Part shown: in pieces, positions 16,051-24,813 of the stretch
How the letters are laid out: each line of letters starts with the position of its first letter
Position numbering within the stretch: position 1 is the stretch's first letter
DNA from: Pseudomonas vancouverensis
GTDB taxonomy: Bacteria > Pseudomonadota > Gammaproteobacteria > Pseudomonadales > Pseudomonadaceae
DNA length: 64,000 nt
Reading direction: 5' to 3'
NCBI RefSeq assembly: GCF_004348895.1
Contig: NZ_RRZK01000032.1
Span: 62,001-126,000 of the forward strand
Notes under the pieces: generated by a model
What the model was told of the DNA's origin: nothing
The model's database searches: none
The model's input: only the letters and a program-made list of their open reading frames with translations
Translations under genes and position numbers: made by a program

Positions 16051-17541
16051 TCAGGCTTTGGCGCGATCCAGCAGGTATTGGGTCAGCAATGGCACCGGAC
16101 GGCCAGTGGCGCCCTTGTCCTTGCCGCCGCTGGTCCAGGCGGTACCGGCGATGTCCAGGTGTGCCCAGTTCAGGTTCTTGGTGAAGCGCGACAGGAAGCA
16201 GGCGGCAGTGATGGTGCCGGCTTTCGGGCCACCAATGTTGGCGATGTCGGCAAACGGACTGTCCAGCTGCTCCTGGTACTCATCGAACAGCGGCAATTGC
16301 CAGGCACGGTCGTCGGCCGCCTTGCCGGCACTGAGCAGTTGGCCGATCAGTTCATCGTTGTTGCCCAGCAGGCCCGACGTATGGGCGCCCAGTGCAACCA
16401 CGCAGGCACCGGTCAGGGTAGCGATGTCGATCACCGCTTGCGGTTTGAAGCGCTCGGAGTAGGTCAGGGCATCGCACAGCACCAGTCGGCCTTCGGCGTC
16501 GGTGTTGAGGATTTCCACGGTCTGGCCACTCATGGTGGTGACGATGTCGCCCGGACGGGTTGCATTGCCGCTCGGCATGTTCTCGGCACAGGCCAGGATG
16601 CACACCAGGTTGATCGGCAGTTTCAGCTCCAGCACGGCACGCAGGGTACCGAATACGCTGGCGGCGCCGCCCATGTCGAACTTCATCTCGTCCATGCCCA
16701 GGCCAGGCTTGAGGCTGATACCGCCAGTGTCGAAGGTAATGCCCTTGCCGACCAGCGCGTACGGCTTCTCGGATTTCTTGCCGCCGTTGTATTGCATGAC
16801 GATCAGGCGTGGAGGCTGGGCACTGCCCTGGCCAACGGCGTTGAAGGAGCCCATGCCCAGGTCCTTGATCTTCTTCTCGTCGAGCACTTCGACTTTCAGA
16901 TCCTTGAACTCTTTACCGAGGTTCTTCGCCTGTTCGCCAAGGAAGGTCGGGTGGCAGATGTTCGGTGGCAGGTTGCCCAGGGTGCGGGTGAACGCCATGC
17001 CATTGGCAATCGCGGTGCCGTGGTTCACGGCGCGCTGCACTTCTGCCTGCGCGGCTTTGATGGTCAGCAGGGTGATTTTCTTCAGGGCGCGGGGTTCGGC
17101 TTTCTGGCTCTTGTACTGATCGAAGGTGTACTCGCCATCGACCAGGGTTTCAGCCAGCAGGCGGGTCTTGCCATAGCTGTCACGGCCTTTGACGACCACT
17201 TCATCCAGGGCCAGTACGGCATCGCTGCCACCCAGGCCTTTCAGGGTATTGAGGATGCCGGCGATGATCTTGCGGAACGGACGGTCGCCCAGTTCGTCAT
17301 CCTTGCCCACGCCGACCAGCAGTACGCGCTCGGCCTTGAGGTTCGGCAGGCTGTGCAGCAACAGGCTTTGGCCAACTTTTCCGGCCAGGTCACCGCGCTT
17401 GAGCACTGCGCTGATCGCGCCACCACTGAGCTCGTCCATCTGCTTGGCTGCAGCACTGAGCTTGCGGCCTTCACCGACGGCGACTACCAGCGTGGCGGTC
17501 TTCAACGTTTCCGGGTTAACGCTCTTTACAACCAGTTCCAT
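16051..17541 (-). CDS. pepA: Leucyl aminopeptidase (cytosol M17 aminopeptidase)
   Basis: This 496-residue two-zinc hexameric aminopeptidase removes N-terminal residues from peptides, and in some bacteria also binds DNA as a regulator or recombination factor. Metal and catalytic segments are ALVGKGITFDTGGISLKP, MKFDMGGAASVFGT and the signature NTDAEGRLVLCDAL. The start at ATG 17541 (MELVVKSVNPETL) gives the standard length; the frame stays open another 204 bp upstream but without family similarity. A small hairpin lies in the leader at 17619-17636. Confidence 0.96.
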   Translation of the reverse strand: MELVVKSVNPETLKTATLVVAVGEGRKLSAAAKQMDELSGGAISAVLKRGDLAGKVGQSLLLHSLPNLKAERVLLVGVGKDDELGDRPFRKIIAGILNTLKGLGGSDAVLALDEVVVKGRDSYGKTRLLAETLVDGEYTFDQYKSQKAEPRALKKITLLTIKAAQAEVQRAVNHGTAIANGMAFTRTLGNLPPNICHPTFLGEQAKNLGKEFKDLKVEVLDEKKIKDLGMGSFNAVGQGSAQPPRLIVMQYNGGKKSEKPYALVGKGITFDTGGISLKPGLGMDEMKFDMGGAASVFGTLRAVLELKLPINLVCILACAENMPSGNATRPGDIVTTMSGQTVEILNTDAEGRLVLCDALTYSERFKPQAVIDIATLTGACVVALGAHTSGLLGNNDELIGQLLSAGKAADDRAWQLPLFDEYQEQLDSPFADIANIGGPKAGTITAACFLSRFTKNLNWAHLDIAGTAWTSGGKDKGATGRPVPLLTQYLLDRAKA

Positions 17542-17848
17542 GTCCGGGTCCCTGAATTGATGGCTAACGTGCAAGCGCCGGACATCGTGTGTGCGCCGCT
17601 TGCCTGAAAATAGAAACGCGCCAGGATCGTCTGGCGACAAAGGCCGCAGTTTGAACCTCGCTACCGGCGGCTGACAACCCTCGGTTGTACGATCTTCAGT
17701 GCTTTGACAGCCTGCTTGAGCATGCGCAGTGACAGGCGCACCCAATCACAGGATAATGCGCCATCTTTTTCGGCAGCTCTGCCTCACGGGCTGTCTGATA
17801 CGTTTGCTTGTTTGGCCGCCTTAGCCTGACAACCCTGGAGTGTCTGGT
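17542..17848. promoter_or_regulatory. Divergent promoter region of pepA and lptF
   Basis: This 307-bp stretch has no gene. Towards lptF it holds a good sigma-70 promoter, GTGACA (17729-17734), a 17-bp spacer and GATAAT (17752-17757), giving a leader of roughly 85 bases. On the pepA side the leader contains the inverted repeat CGCCAG/CTGGCG at 17619-17636. I saw no clear minus-strand promoter match for pepA. Confidence 0.6.
17729..17757 (+). promoter_or_regulatory. Sigma-70 promoter of lptFG
   Basis: GTGACA and GATAAT are separated by exactly 17 bp, upstream of lptF on the same strand. A second TTGACA at 17704 has no matching -10 at the right distance. Confidence 0.55.
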
Positions 17849-18967
17849 TTGATCGTCTTCCGTTATCTGTCCCGCGAAGTCATGTTGACCTTGAGCGCCG
17901 TCAGCGCCGTGCTGTTGGTCATCATCATGAGTGGTCGCTTCATCAAATACCTCGCCCAGGCGGCTTCGGGCCTGCTGGACCCGGGTTCGCTGTTCCTGAT
18001 CATGGGCTTCCGCCTGCCGGGTTTCCTGCAGTTGATCCTGCCTCTGGGGCTGTTTCTCGGGATCCTGCTGTCCTACGGCCGCCTGTACCTCGAAAGCGAG
18101 ATGACGGTGCTGTCGGCCACCGGCATGAGTCAGCAGCGCCTGTTCTTCATCACGCTGTTTCCGGCCACGCTGGTTGCCGTGGTCGTGGCCTGGCTGAGCC
18201 TGAGCCTGGCGCCGCAGGGAGCCAACCAGTTCCAGTTGCTGCTGAACAAGCAGGACGCCCTGACCGAGTTCGACACCCTGGAGCCGGGGCGCTTCCAGGC
18301 CCTGCGCGACGGCACTCGCGTGACTTACACCGAGCGCATGACCGATGACCGGATTCATCTGGGCGGCGTGTTCATCTCGCAGAAAAACGTCAGTTCGGAC
18401 AACAAGGATCGCGGCATTTCCGTTCTGGTGGCCGAAAAGGGCCGTCAGGAGATTCGCCCGGATGGCAACCGTTACCTGATTCTCGACAACGGCTACCGCT
18501 ATGACGGCAACCCCGGGCAGGCTGACTATCGTGTGATCAAGTATGACGAGTACGGTGTCTTGCTGGCCAAACCGGATGTCAGCGACGAAGTGACCGATCG
18601 CGACGCCATGCCGACCCGCTCCTTGATCGGCAGCGACGACATTCGTCTGCGCGCCGAATTGCAGTGGCGCATTTCCCTGCCATTGCTGGTGTTTATCGTG
18701 ACCTTGATGGCGGTCCCGCTGTCACGGGTCAACCCGCGTCAGGGGCGATTCCTCAAGTTGTTGCCGGCGATTCTTCTTTATATGGCTTACCTGACCGTTC
18801 TGATTGCCGCTCGCGGTGCCCTCGACAAAGGCAAGATCCCGGCGGCATTGGGGTTGTGGTGGGTCCACGGGATTTTCCTGGCCATTGGCCTGGGCATGCT
18901 TTATTGGGAGCCTTTGCGCTTGAAGATGGCGAGTCGCCGCAGTGCGCTGGAGGTGGCCCGTGGTTAA
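17849..18967 (+). CDS. lptF: LPS export ABC permease LptF
   Basis: This 372-residue inner-membrane permease of the LptB2FG transporter extracts lipopolysaccharide from the inner membrane. It has three N-terminal membrane segments (LMLTLSAV region, LPGFLQLILPLGLFLGILL, LFFITLFPATLVAVVVAWLS), a periplasmic beta-jellyroll domain, and three C-terminal segments. I chose the TTG at 17849 (IVFRYLSREVMLTLS) because GGAG lies nine bases upstream. The GTG at 17840 abuts that site and cannot use it. The stop overlaps the lptG start. Confidence 0.95.
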   Translation: MIVFRYLSREVMLTLSAVSAVLLVIIMSGRFIKYLAQAASGLLDPGSLFLIMGFRLPGFLQLILPLGLFLGILLSYGRLYLESEMTVLSATGMSQQRLFFITLFPATLVAVVVAWLSLSLAPQGANQFQLLLNKQDALTEFDTLEPGRFQALRDGTRVTYTERMTDDRIHLGGVFISQKNVSSDNKDRGISVLVAEKGRQEIRPDGNRYLILDNGYRYDGNPGQADYRVIKYDEYGVLLAKPDVSDEVTDRDAMPTRSLIGSDDIRLRAELQWRISLPLLVFIVTLMAVPLSRVNPRQGRFLKLLPAILLYMAYLTVLIAARGALDKGKIPAALGLWWVHGIFLAIGLGMLYWEPLRLKMASRRSALEVARG

Positions 18968-20021
18968 GCTCGATCGCTACATTGGTAGCAGTGTGTTCAT
19001 GGCGATCCTGGCGGTGCTCGGGATCATTCTCGGCCTGGCCACGCTGTTTGCCTTCATCGATGAGATGAGTGAAGTCAGCGACACTTACACCCTGGTCGAC
19101 GTGTTGAGTTACGTGCTGCTGACGGCACCGCGTCGTCTCTACGACATGCTGCCGATGGCCGCACTGATCGGTTGCCTGATCGGCCTGGGCAGTCTGGCCA
19201 GCAACAGCGAACTGACCATCATGCGTGCGGCTGGCGTATCGATCGGGCGGATCGTCTGGGCGGTGATGAAGCCGATGCTGGTGCTGATGCTCGCCGGTGT
19301 GCTGATCGGTGAGTACGTTGCGCCGCCAGCTGAAACGGCTGCGCAGGCCAATCGCTCGCTGGCCCAGGGCAGTGGCGATGCACAAAGCGCCAAGCACGGC
19401 CTGTGGCATCGCCAGGGTGACGAATTCATTCACGTCAACTCGGTGCAACCCAACGGTATTCTGTACGGGGTGACTCGTTACCGTTTTGACAATGAGCGTC
19501 ACATGCTGTCGGCGAGCTTCGCCAAACGTGCAGACTTCGACAAGGATCACTGGACCCTGACAGACGTCACCACCACGCTGTTCCACGAAAAAAGCACCGA
19601 AATCGTCACGACGCCGGTCGAGCAGTGGGGCGTGGCGCTGAGCCCGCAATTGCTCAGCACCGTGGTCATGGTCCCGGAGTCGCTGTCGATCAGCGGTCTG
19701 TGGAGCTACATTCACTACCTGGCCAACCAAGGGCTGAGCAATGGTCGCTACTGGCTGGCATTTTGGGTCAAGGTGTTGCAGCCGTTGGTGACTGCTGCGC
19801 TGGTGCTGATGGCCATCTCGTTCATCTTCGGCCCGTTGCGTTCGGTGACGCTCGGCCAACGTGTGTTTACCGGCGTGCTGGTGGGTTTCACCTTCCGTAT
19901 CGTCCAGGATTTGCTCGGTCCGTCGAGCCTGGTATTTGGCTTCTCGCCGCTGTTCGCGGTGCTGGTGCCGGCCAGTGTCTGTGCCCTGGCGGGCGTCTGG
20001 CTGCTGCGCAGGGCTGGTTGA
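18960..20021 (+). CDS. lptG: LPS export ABC permease LptG
   Basis: This 353-residue partner permease of LptF has the same six-helix plus periplasmic domain layout. Conserved segments include DMLPMAALIGCLIGLGSLASNSELTIMRAAGVS, the coupling-helix region contacting LptB. The start is GTG 18960 (VKLDRYIG), with GGAGG six bases upstream, overlapping the end of lptF by 8 bp. It is followed by a strong terminator at 20055-20087. Confidence 0.95.
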   Translation: MVKLDRYIGSSVFMAILAVLGIILGLATLFAFIDEMSEVSDTYTLVDVLSYVLLTAPRRLYDMLPMAALIGCLIGLGSLASNSELTIMRAAGVSIGRIVWAVMKPMLVLMLAGVLIGEYVAPPAETAAQANRSLAQGSGDAQSAKHGLWHRQGDEFIHVNSVQPNGILYGVTRYRFDNERHMLSASFAKRADFDKDHWTLTDVTTTLFHEKSTEIVTTPVEQWGVALSPQLLSTVVMVPESLSISGLWSYIHYLANQGLSNGRYWLAFWVKVLQPLVTAALVLMAISFIFGPLRSVTLGQRVFTGVLVGFTFRIVQDLLGPSSLVFGFSPLFAVLVPASVCALAGVWLLRRAG

Positions 20022-20054
20022 TGACGGGGCGTTTTGCCCCGCGCAAGTAACAGG

Positions 20055-20087
20055 AAAACGCCCCGGTCGCCAGACCGGGGCGTTTTT
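20055..20087 (+). terminator. Strong terminator after lptG
   Basis: A 14-bp stem from 20055-20068 (ending CGCCCCGGTC) pairs with 20073-20086 across the tetraloop GCCA, followed by T. The A and T runs on the two sides make it potentially active in both directions. Confidence 0.9.
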
Positions 20088-20193
20088 GTACATGCCGTCT
20101 GACCTGCAAACGTGACGCTGGCGCCGTGGATCAGGTACAATTCCCGGCTATTTTTCGGCGGGCTATGCCTGCAGCCTTTTTGAGTGTTGATCC

Positions 20194-21993
20194 GTGAGTG
20201 ATTTGAGTCATATCCGCAATTTCTCCATCATCGCCCACATTGACCATGGCAAGTCGACGCTGGCCGATCGCTTCATCCAGATGTGCGGCGGCCTGGCCGA
20301 GCGTGAAATGGAAGCCCAGGTCCTGGACTCCATGGACCTTGAGCGTGAGCGCGGTATCACCATCAAGGCGCATAGCGTCACCTTGTATTACAAGGCTCGC
20401 GACGGTATCAACTATCAGTTGAACTTCATTGATACCCCCGGCCACGTTGACTTCACCTATGAGGTGAGCCGTTCGCTGGCCGCCTGTGAAGGCGCGCTGC
20501 TGGTGGTTGACGCCGGTCAGGGCGTTGAAGCCCAGTCGGTTGCCAACTGCTACACCGCGATCGAGCAGGGCCTGGAAGTGATGCCGGTGCTGAACAAGAT
20601 CGACCTGCCACAGGCCGATCCGGACCGCGTCAAGGAAGAAATCGAGAAAATCATCGGTATCGATGCCACCGACGCGGTCACTTGCTCCGCCAAGACCGGT
20701 CTGGGCGTCGACGAAGTGCTGGAGCGCCTGGTTACCACCATTCCTGCGCCGACCGGCAATATCGAAGATCCGCTGCAAGCGTTGATCATCGACTCCTGGT
20801 TCGACAACTACCTGGGCGTTGTGTCCCTGGTTCGCGTGCGCCACGGCCGCGTGAAGAAGGGCGACAAGATCCTGGTGAAATCCACCGGCAAGGTCCACCT
20901 GGTGGACAGCGTCGGTGTATTCAACCCGAAACACACCCCGACTGCCGACCTCAAGGCCGGTGAAGTGGGCTTCATCATCGCCAGCATCAAGGACATTCAC
21001 GGTGCGCCAGTGGGCGATACCCTGACCTTGAGCACCACGCCGGACGTCGACGTGCTGCCGGGGTTCAAGCGTATCCAGCCGCAGGTGTACGCCGGCCTGT
21101 TCCCGGTCAGCTCCGACGACTTCGAAGACTTCCGTGAAGCCCTGCAAAAGCTGACCCTGAACGATTCGTCGCTGCAATACACGCCGGAAAGCTCCGACGC
21201 ACTGGGCTTCGGCTTCCGTTGCGGCTTCCTCGGCATGCTGCACATGGAAATCATCCAGGAGCGCCTGGAGCGCGAATACAACCTGGACCTGATCACCACG
21301 GCACCGACGGTAATCTTCGAGCTGTTGCTCAAGACCGGTGAAACGATTTACGTCGACAACCCGTCGAAGCTGCCGGACCTGTCTTCCATCGAAGACATGC
21401 GTGAGCCGATCGTGCGCGCCAATATTCTTGTGCCGCAAGAGCACCTGGGTAACGTCATTACCCTGTGTATCGAAAAGCGTGGCGTACAGGTCGACATGCT
21501 GTTCCTCGGCTCCCAGGTACAAGTGACCTACGATCTGCCGATGAACGAAGTGGTTCTGGACTTCTTCGACCGCTTGAAATCCACCAGTCGCGGCTATGCT
21601 TCGCTGGATTACCATTTCGATCGTTACCAATCGGCTAGTCTGGTGAAACTGGACGTGCTGATCAACGGCGACAAGGTCGACGCCCTGGCGCTGATCGTGC
21701 ACCGTGACAATTCGCACTACAAAGGTCGCCAGTTGACCGAGAAGATGAAAGATCTGATTCCGCGGCAGATGTTCGACGTGGCAATCCAGGCCGCCATTGG
21801 CGGGCAGATTGTGGCGCGTACAACCGTCAAGGCGCTCAGAAAGAACGTATTGGCCAAATGCTATGGCGGTGACGTCAGCCGTAAGAAAAAACTGCTTGAA
21901 AAGCAAAAGGCCGGTAAAAAACGCATGAAGCAAGTCGGCAACGTGGAAATTCCACAGGAAGCCTTCCTTGCAGTGCTCAGGTTGGATAGTTAG
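20194..21993 (+). CDS. lepA: Elongation factor 4 (back-translocase LepA)
   Basis: This 599-residue translational GTPase has the G1 motif AHIDHGKSTLADR, G3 DTPGHVDF and G4 NKIDLP. Domains II, III and V are like EF-G, and the LepA-specific C-terminal domain ends KKLLEKQKAGKKRMKQVG. It acts on stalled or assembling ribosomes. The GTG start at 20194 gives the standard N-terminus SDLSHIRNFSIIAHID. The lepB ATG follows 5 bp after the stop, so it is an operon. Confidence 0.97.
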   Translation: MSDLSHIRNFSIIAHIDHGKSTLADRFIQMCGGLAEREMEAQVLDSMDLERERGITIKAHSVTLYYKARDGINYQLNFIDTPGHVDFTYEVSRSLAACEGALLVVDAGQGVEAQSVANCYTAIEQGLEVMPVLNKIDLPQADPDRVKEEIEKIIGIDATDAVTCSAKTGLGVDEVLERLVTTIPAPTGNIEDPLQALIIDSWFDNYLGVVSLVRVRHGRVKKGDKILVKSTGKVHLVDSVGVFNPKHTPTADLKAGEVGFIIASIKDIHGAPVGDTLTLSTTPDVDVLPGFKRIQPQVYAGLFPVSSDDFEDFREALQKLTLNDSSLQYTPESSDALGFGFRCGFLGMLHMEIIQERLEREYNLDLITTAPTVIFELLLKTGETIYVDNPSKLPDLSSIEDMREPIVRANILVPQEHLGNVITLCIEKRGVQVDMLFLGSQVQVTYDLPMNEVVLDFFDRLKSTSRGYASLDYHFDRYQSASLVKLDVLINGDKVDALALIVHRDNSHYKGRQLTEKMKDLIPRQMFDVAIQAAIGGQIVARTTVKALRKNVLAKCYGGDVSRKKKLLEKQKAGKKRMKQVGNVEIPQEAFLAVLRLDS

Positions 21994-21998
21994 GTCCT

Positions 21999-22853
21999 AT
22001 GTCACTAAATTTCCCGCTGTTGCTGGTCATCGCCGTATTCGTATGCGGCCTGTTGGCGTTGCTCGATCTGATTTTCCTGGCGCCGCGTCGTCGCGCCGCC
22101 ATTGCCTCCTATCAGGGCAGCGTCAGCCAGCCGGATATGGTTGTGGTCGAGAAACTGAACAAAGAGCCACTGCTGGTTGAATACGGCAAGTCGTTCTTCC
22201 CGGTGTTGTTCATCGTTCTGGTGCTGCGCTCGTTTCTGGTTGAGCCGTTCCAGATTCCTTCGGGCTCGATGAAACCAACCCTGGACGTCGGCGACTTCAT
22301 TCTGGTGAACAAGTTTTCTTACGGGATCCGCCTGCCGGTGATCGACAAGAAAATCATCGAGGTTGGTGACCCGCAGCGCGGCGATGTGATGGTGTTCCGC
22401 TACCCGAGCGACCCGAACGTCAACTACATCAAGCGTGTGGTGGGCCTGCCGGGTGACAAGGTTCGTTACACCGCTGACAAGCGTCTGTTCGTCAACGGCG
22501 AATCGATTGCCGAGCAGATGATCGGTTCCGAGCCGGGCACCCTGGGCAGCGCCGAGCTGTACAAGGAAAAGCTGGGCGCCGCCGAGCACTTGATCCGCAA
22601 GGAGATGAGTCGCTACCGCGCCATGCCGGACCACACCTGGACCGTGCCGGCCGGGCACTACTTCATGATGGGCGACAACCGCGACAACTCCAACGACAGT
22701 CGCTTCTGGGATGATCCGAACATTCCCAAGGACCTGCTGGGCATGGTTCCCGACAAGAATATCGTCGGCAAGGCCTTCGCGGTCTGGATGAGCTGGCCGG
22801 AACCCAAACTCAGCCACCTGCCGAACTTCTCGCGGGTTGGCCTGATCAAGTAA
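21999..22853 (+). CDS. lepB: Signal peptidase I
   Basis: This 284-residue inner-membrane enzyme cleaves signal peptides of exported proteins. Two N-terminal membrane segments (FPLLLVIAVFVCGLLALLDLIFL and FFPVLFIVLVLRSFLV) precede the catalytic Ser in PFQIPSGSMKPTL and the catalytic Lys in YIKRVVGLPGDKV. The final conserved box is GDNRDNSNDSRFW. Downstream lies a 9-bp-stem hairpin and then a gap where a DUF4845 gene is commonly present in pseudomonads but is absent here. Confidence 0.97.
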   Translation: MSLNFPLLLVIAVFVCGLLALLDLIFLAPRRRAAIASYQGSVSQPDMVVVEKLNKEPLLVEYGKSFFPVLFIVLVLRSFLVEPFQIPSGSMKPTLDVGDFILVNKFSYGIRLPVIDKKIIEVGDPQRGDVMVFRYPSDPNVNYIKRVVGLPGDKVRYTADKRLFVNGESIAEQMIGSEPGTLGSAELYKEKLGAAEHLIRKEMSRYRAMPDHTWTVPAGHYFMMGDNRDNSNDSRFWDDPNIPKDLLGMVPDKNIVGKAFAVWMSWPEPKLSHLPNFSRVGLIK

Positions 22854-22860
22854 TCAGACA

Positions 22861-22883
22861 CGGCGCTGTTGAACACAGCGCCG
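22861..22883 (+). terminator. Hairpin after lepB (no T run)
   Basis: CGGCGCTGT pairs perfectly with ACAGCGCCG around the loop TGAAC, seven bases after the lepB stop. There is no T run, so it may stabilise the 3' end or attenuate expression of rnc-era rather than terminate fully. Confidence 0.55.
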
Positions 22884-22951
22884 AATGCATTTCTGGAACC
22901 GCCACAATCGGGCCCAGATGCATGAAAACAATGATATTCAGGACGTAATTT

Positions 22952-23041
22952 TTGAACACAGCGTTAATTGTCCCAGGCCTGCGCCGACTCTCGGCGATGG
23001 CGGTGGAATCCAACCACGAACTCAGCGTGGGTAAACCGTGA
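22952..23041 (+). pseudogene. Possible remnant of the lepB-rnc intervening gene
   Basis: A 29-codon frame opens at TTG 22952 right after an in-frame TAA and ends at a TGA overlapping the rnc GTG. It reads NTALIVPGLRRLSAMA, then VESNHELSVGKP. In many pseudomonads a gene of about 130 codons (DUF4845) lies between lepB and rnc. From memory its C-terminus has a similar Phe/Ser-Val-containing ending, but I cannot align it here. It could instead be plain leader sequence. A 12-bp direct repeat TTGAACACAGCG occurs at 22869 and again at the start of this frame. Confidence 0.3.
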
Positions 23042-23727
23042 GCGTCTCCTTAAGCCGTCTAGAGCGTCAGCTCGGCTACACCTTCAAGGACCAGGAACTG
23101 ATGGTCCTGGCCCTGACTCATCGCAGCTTTGCCGGGCGCAACAACGAGCGCCTGGAATTCCTCGGTGACGCCATCCTCAACTTCGTTGCCGGTGAGGCGC
23201 TGTTCGAGCGTTTCCCCCTGGCTCGCGAAGGCCAGTTGTCGCGTTTGCGCGCACGCCTGGTGAAAGGTGAGACCCTGGCCGTACTGGCCCGTGGTTTCGA
23301 TCTCGGTGACTACCTGCGCCTGGGTTCCGGTGAGCTGAAAAGTGGCGGTTTCCGTCGCGAGTCGATCCTGGCCGACGCCCTGGAAGCCCTGATCGGTGCG
23401 ATCTACCTCGATGCCGGCATGGAAACGGCCCGTGAACGTGTCCTGGCCTGGCTGGCCGGCGAGTTCGAAGGGCTGACCCTGGTCGACACCAACAAAGATC
23501 CGAAAACCCGCCTGCAGGAATTCCTGCAATCCCGTGGTTGCGAACTGCCGCGTTACGAAGTGGTGGATATCCAGGGTGAGCCGCATTGCCGGACGTTCTT
23601 CGTCGAATGCGAAATCATCTTACTGAATGAAAAAAGCCGAGGTCAGGGTGTGAGCCGTCGTATTGCCGAACAGGTAGCGGCCGCCGCAGCACTGATTGCC
23701 CTGGGTGTGGAGAATGGCAATGACTGA
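23038..23727 (+). CDS. rnc: Ribonuclease III
   Basis: This 229-residue double-strand-specific RNase processes rRNA and many mRNAs. The signature NERLEFLGDAILNFVAGEALF carries the metal ligands, and ALEALIGAIYLDAG carries the second acidic site. The C-terminal dsRNA-binding domain starts near residue 155 (DPKTRLQEFLQSRG). The start is GTG 23038. The stop overlaps the era start by 8 bp, the usual rnc-era coupling. Confidence 0.96.
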   Translation: MSVSLSRLERQLGYTFKDQELMVLALTHRSFAGRNNERLEFLGDAILNFVAGEALFERFPLAREGQLSRLRARLVKGETLAVLARGFDLGDYLRLGSGELKSGGFRRESILADALEALIGAIYLDAGMETARERVLAWLAGEFEGLTLVDTNKDPKTRLQEFLQSRGCELPRYEVVDIQGEPHCRTFFVECEIILLNEKSRGQGVSRRIAEQVAAAAALIALGVENGND

Positions 23728-24622
23728 TACAAACGCAACGCGCTGTGGCTATGTTGCCATCGTCGGCCGTCCCAACGTGGGCAAGTCCACGCTGCTGAAC
23801 CACATCCTCGGGCAGAAGCTGGCGATCACCTCGCGCAAGCCGCAGACCACCCGCCACAACATGCTCGGCATCAAGACCGAAGGTGATGTGCAGGCCATCT
23901 ACGTCGACACCCCCGGCATGCACAAGGGTGGCGAAAAGGCCCTGAACCGCTACATGAACAAGACTGCTTCGGCGGCGTTGAAAGACGTCGACGTGGTGAT
24001 CTTCGTGGTTGATCGCACCAAGTGGACCGACGAAGACCAGATGGTCCTCGAGCGCGTGCAGTACGTGACCGGCCCGCTGATCGTGGCACTGAACAAGACT
24101 GATCGCATCGAGGACAAGGCCGAGCTGATGCCGCACCTGAGCTGGTTGCAGGAGCAGTTGCCGAACGCCCAGATCATCCCGATTTCCGCGCAGCACGGTC
24201 ACAACCTCGATGCGCTGGAGCGGGTGATTGCCGAGCACCTGCCGGAAAACGATCACTTCTTCCCGGAAGACCAGATCACCGACCGCAGCAGCCGCTTCCT
24301 TGCCGCTGAACTGGTGCGCGAGAAGATCATGCGCCAGATGGGTGCCGAGCTGCCGTACCAGATCACCGTCGAAATCGAAGAGTTCAAGCAGCAGGGCAAG
24401 ACCCTGCACATCCATGCCTTGATCCTCGTCGAGCGTGATGGCCAGAAGAAAATCATCATTGGCGACAAGGGCGAGCGCATCAAGCGCATCGGCACCGAGG
24501 CGCGCAAGGACATGGAGCTGCTGTTCGACTCCAAGATCATGCTTAACCTGTGGGTGAAGGTTAAGGGTGGCTGGTCCGATGACGAGCGTGCGCTGCGTTC
24601 GCTGGGTTATGGCGACCTGTAA
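23720..24622 (+). CDS. era: Ribosome-assembly GTPase Era
   Basis: This 300-residue GTPase binds the 3' end of 16S rRNA during 30S maturation. The G domain has G1 GRPNVGKSTLLN, G3 DTPG and G4 NKTD. The C-terminal KH domain contains KIIIGDKGERIKRIG, with its GxxG loop. I chose ATG 23720 with GGAG seven bases upstream, which gives the family N-terminus MTDTNATRCGYVAIVG. An in-frame ATG at 23714 lies within the ribosome site. Confidence 0.97.
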   Translation: MTDTNATRCGYVAIVGRPNVGKSTLLNHILGQKLAITSRKPQTTRHNMLGIKTEGDVQAIYVDTPGMHKGGEKALNRYMNKTASAALKDVDVVIFVVDRTKWTDEDQMVLERVQYVTGPLIVALNKTDRIEDKAELMPHLSWLQEQLPNAQIIPISAQHGHNLDALERVIAEHLPENDHFFPEDQITDRSSRFLAAELVREKIMRQMGAELPYQITVEIEEFKQQGKTLHIHALILVERDGQKKIIIGDKGERIKRIGTEARKDMELLFDSKIMLNLWVKVKGGWSDDERALRSLGYGDL

Positions 24623-24655
24623 GCCAACATAGATCCACCTTGGGAGCGAGCTTTT

Positions 24656-24786
24656 GTGGCGAGGGAGCTTGCTCCCGCTCGGCTGCGAAGCAGTCGTAAA
24701 CCCTGTCATCGCGTTTTACCTGAAACACTGAAGAGAATGGTTTTGGGTCCGCTTCGCGGCCCAGCGGGAGCAAGCTCCCTCGCCAC
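24656..24786. repeat. REPIN of the GTGGCGAGGGAGCTTGCTCCC type between era and recO
   Basis: GTGGCGAGGGAGCTTGCTCC at 24656 recurs inverted as GGGAGCAAGCTCCCTCGCCA, ending near 24786. The flanking segments CGGCTGCGAAGCAG and GGTCCGCTTCGCGGCC also partly pair. The same sequence type occurs at 42806-42938. It separates era from recO by about 190 bp. Confidence 0.88.
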
Positions 24787-24813
24787 AGTGGATCTCCAGA
24801 GATTCGAAAACTG

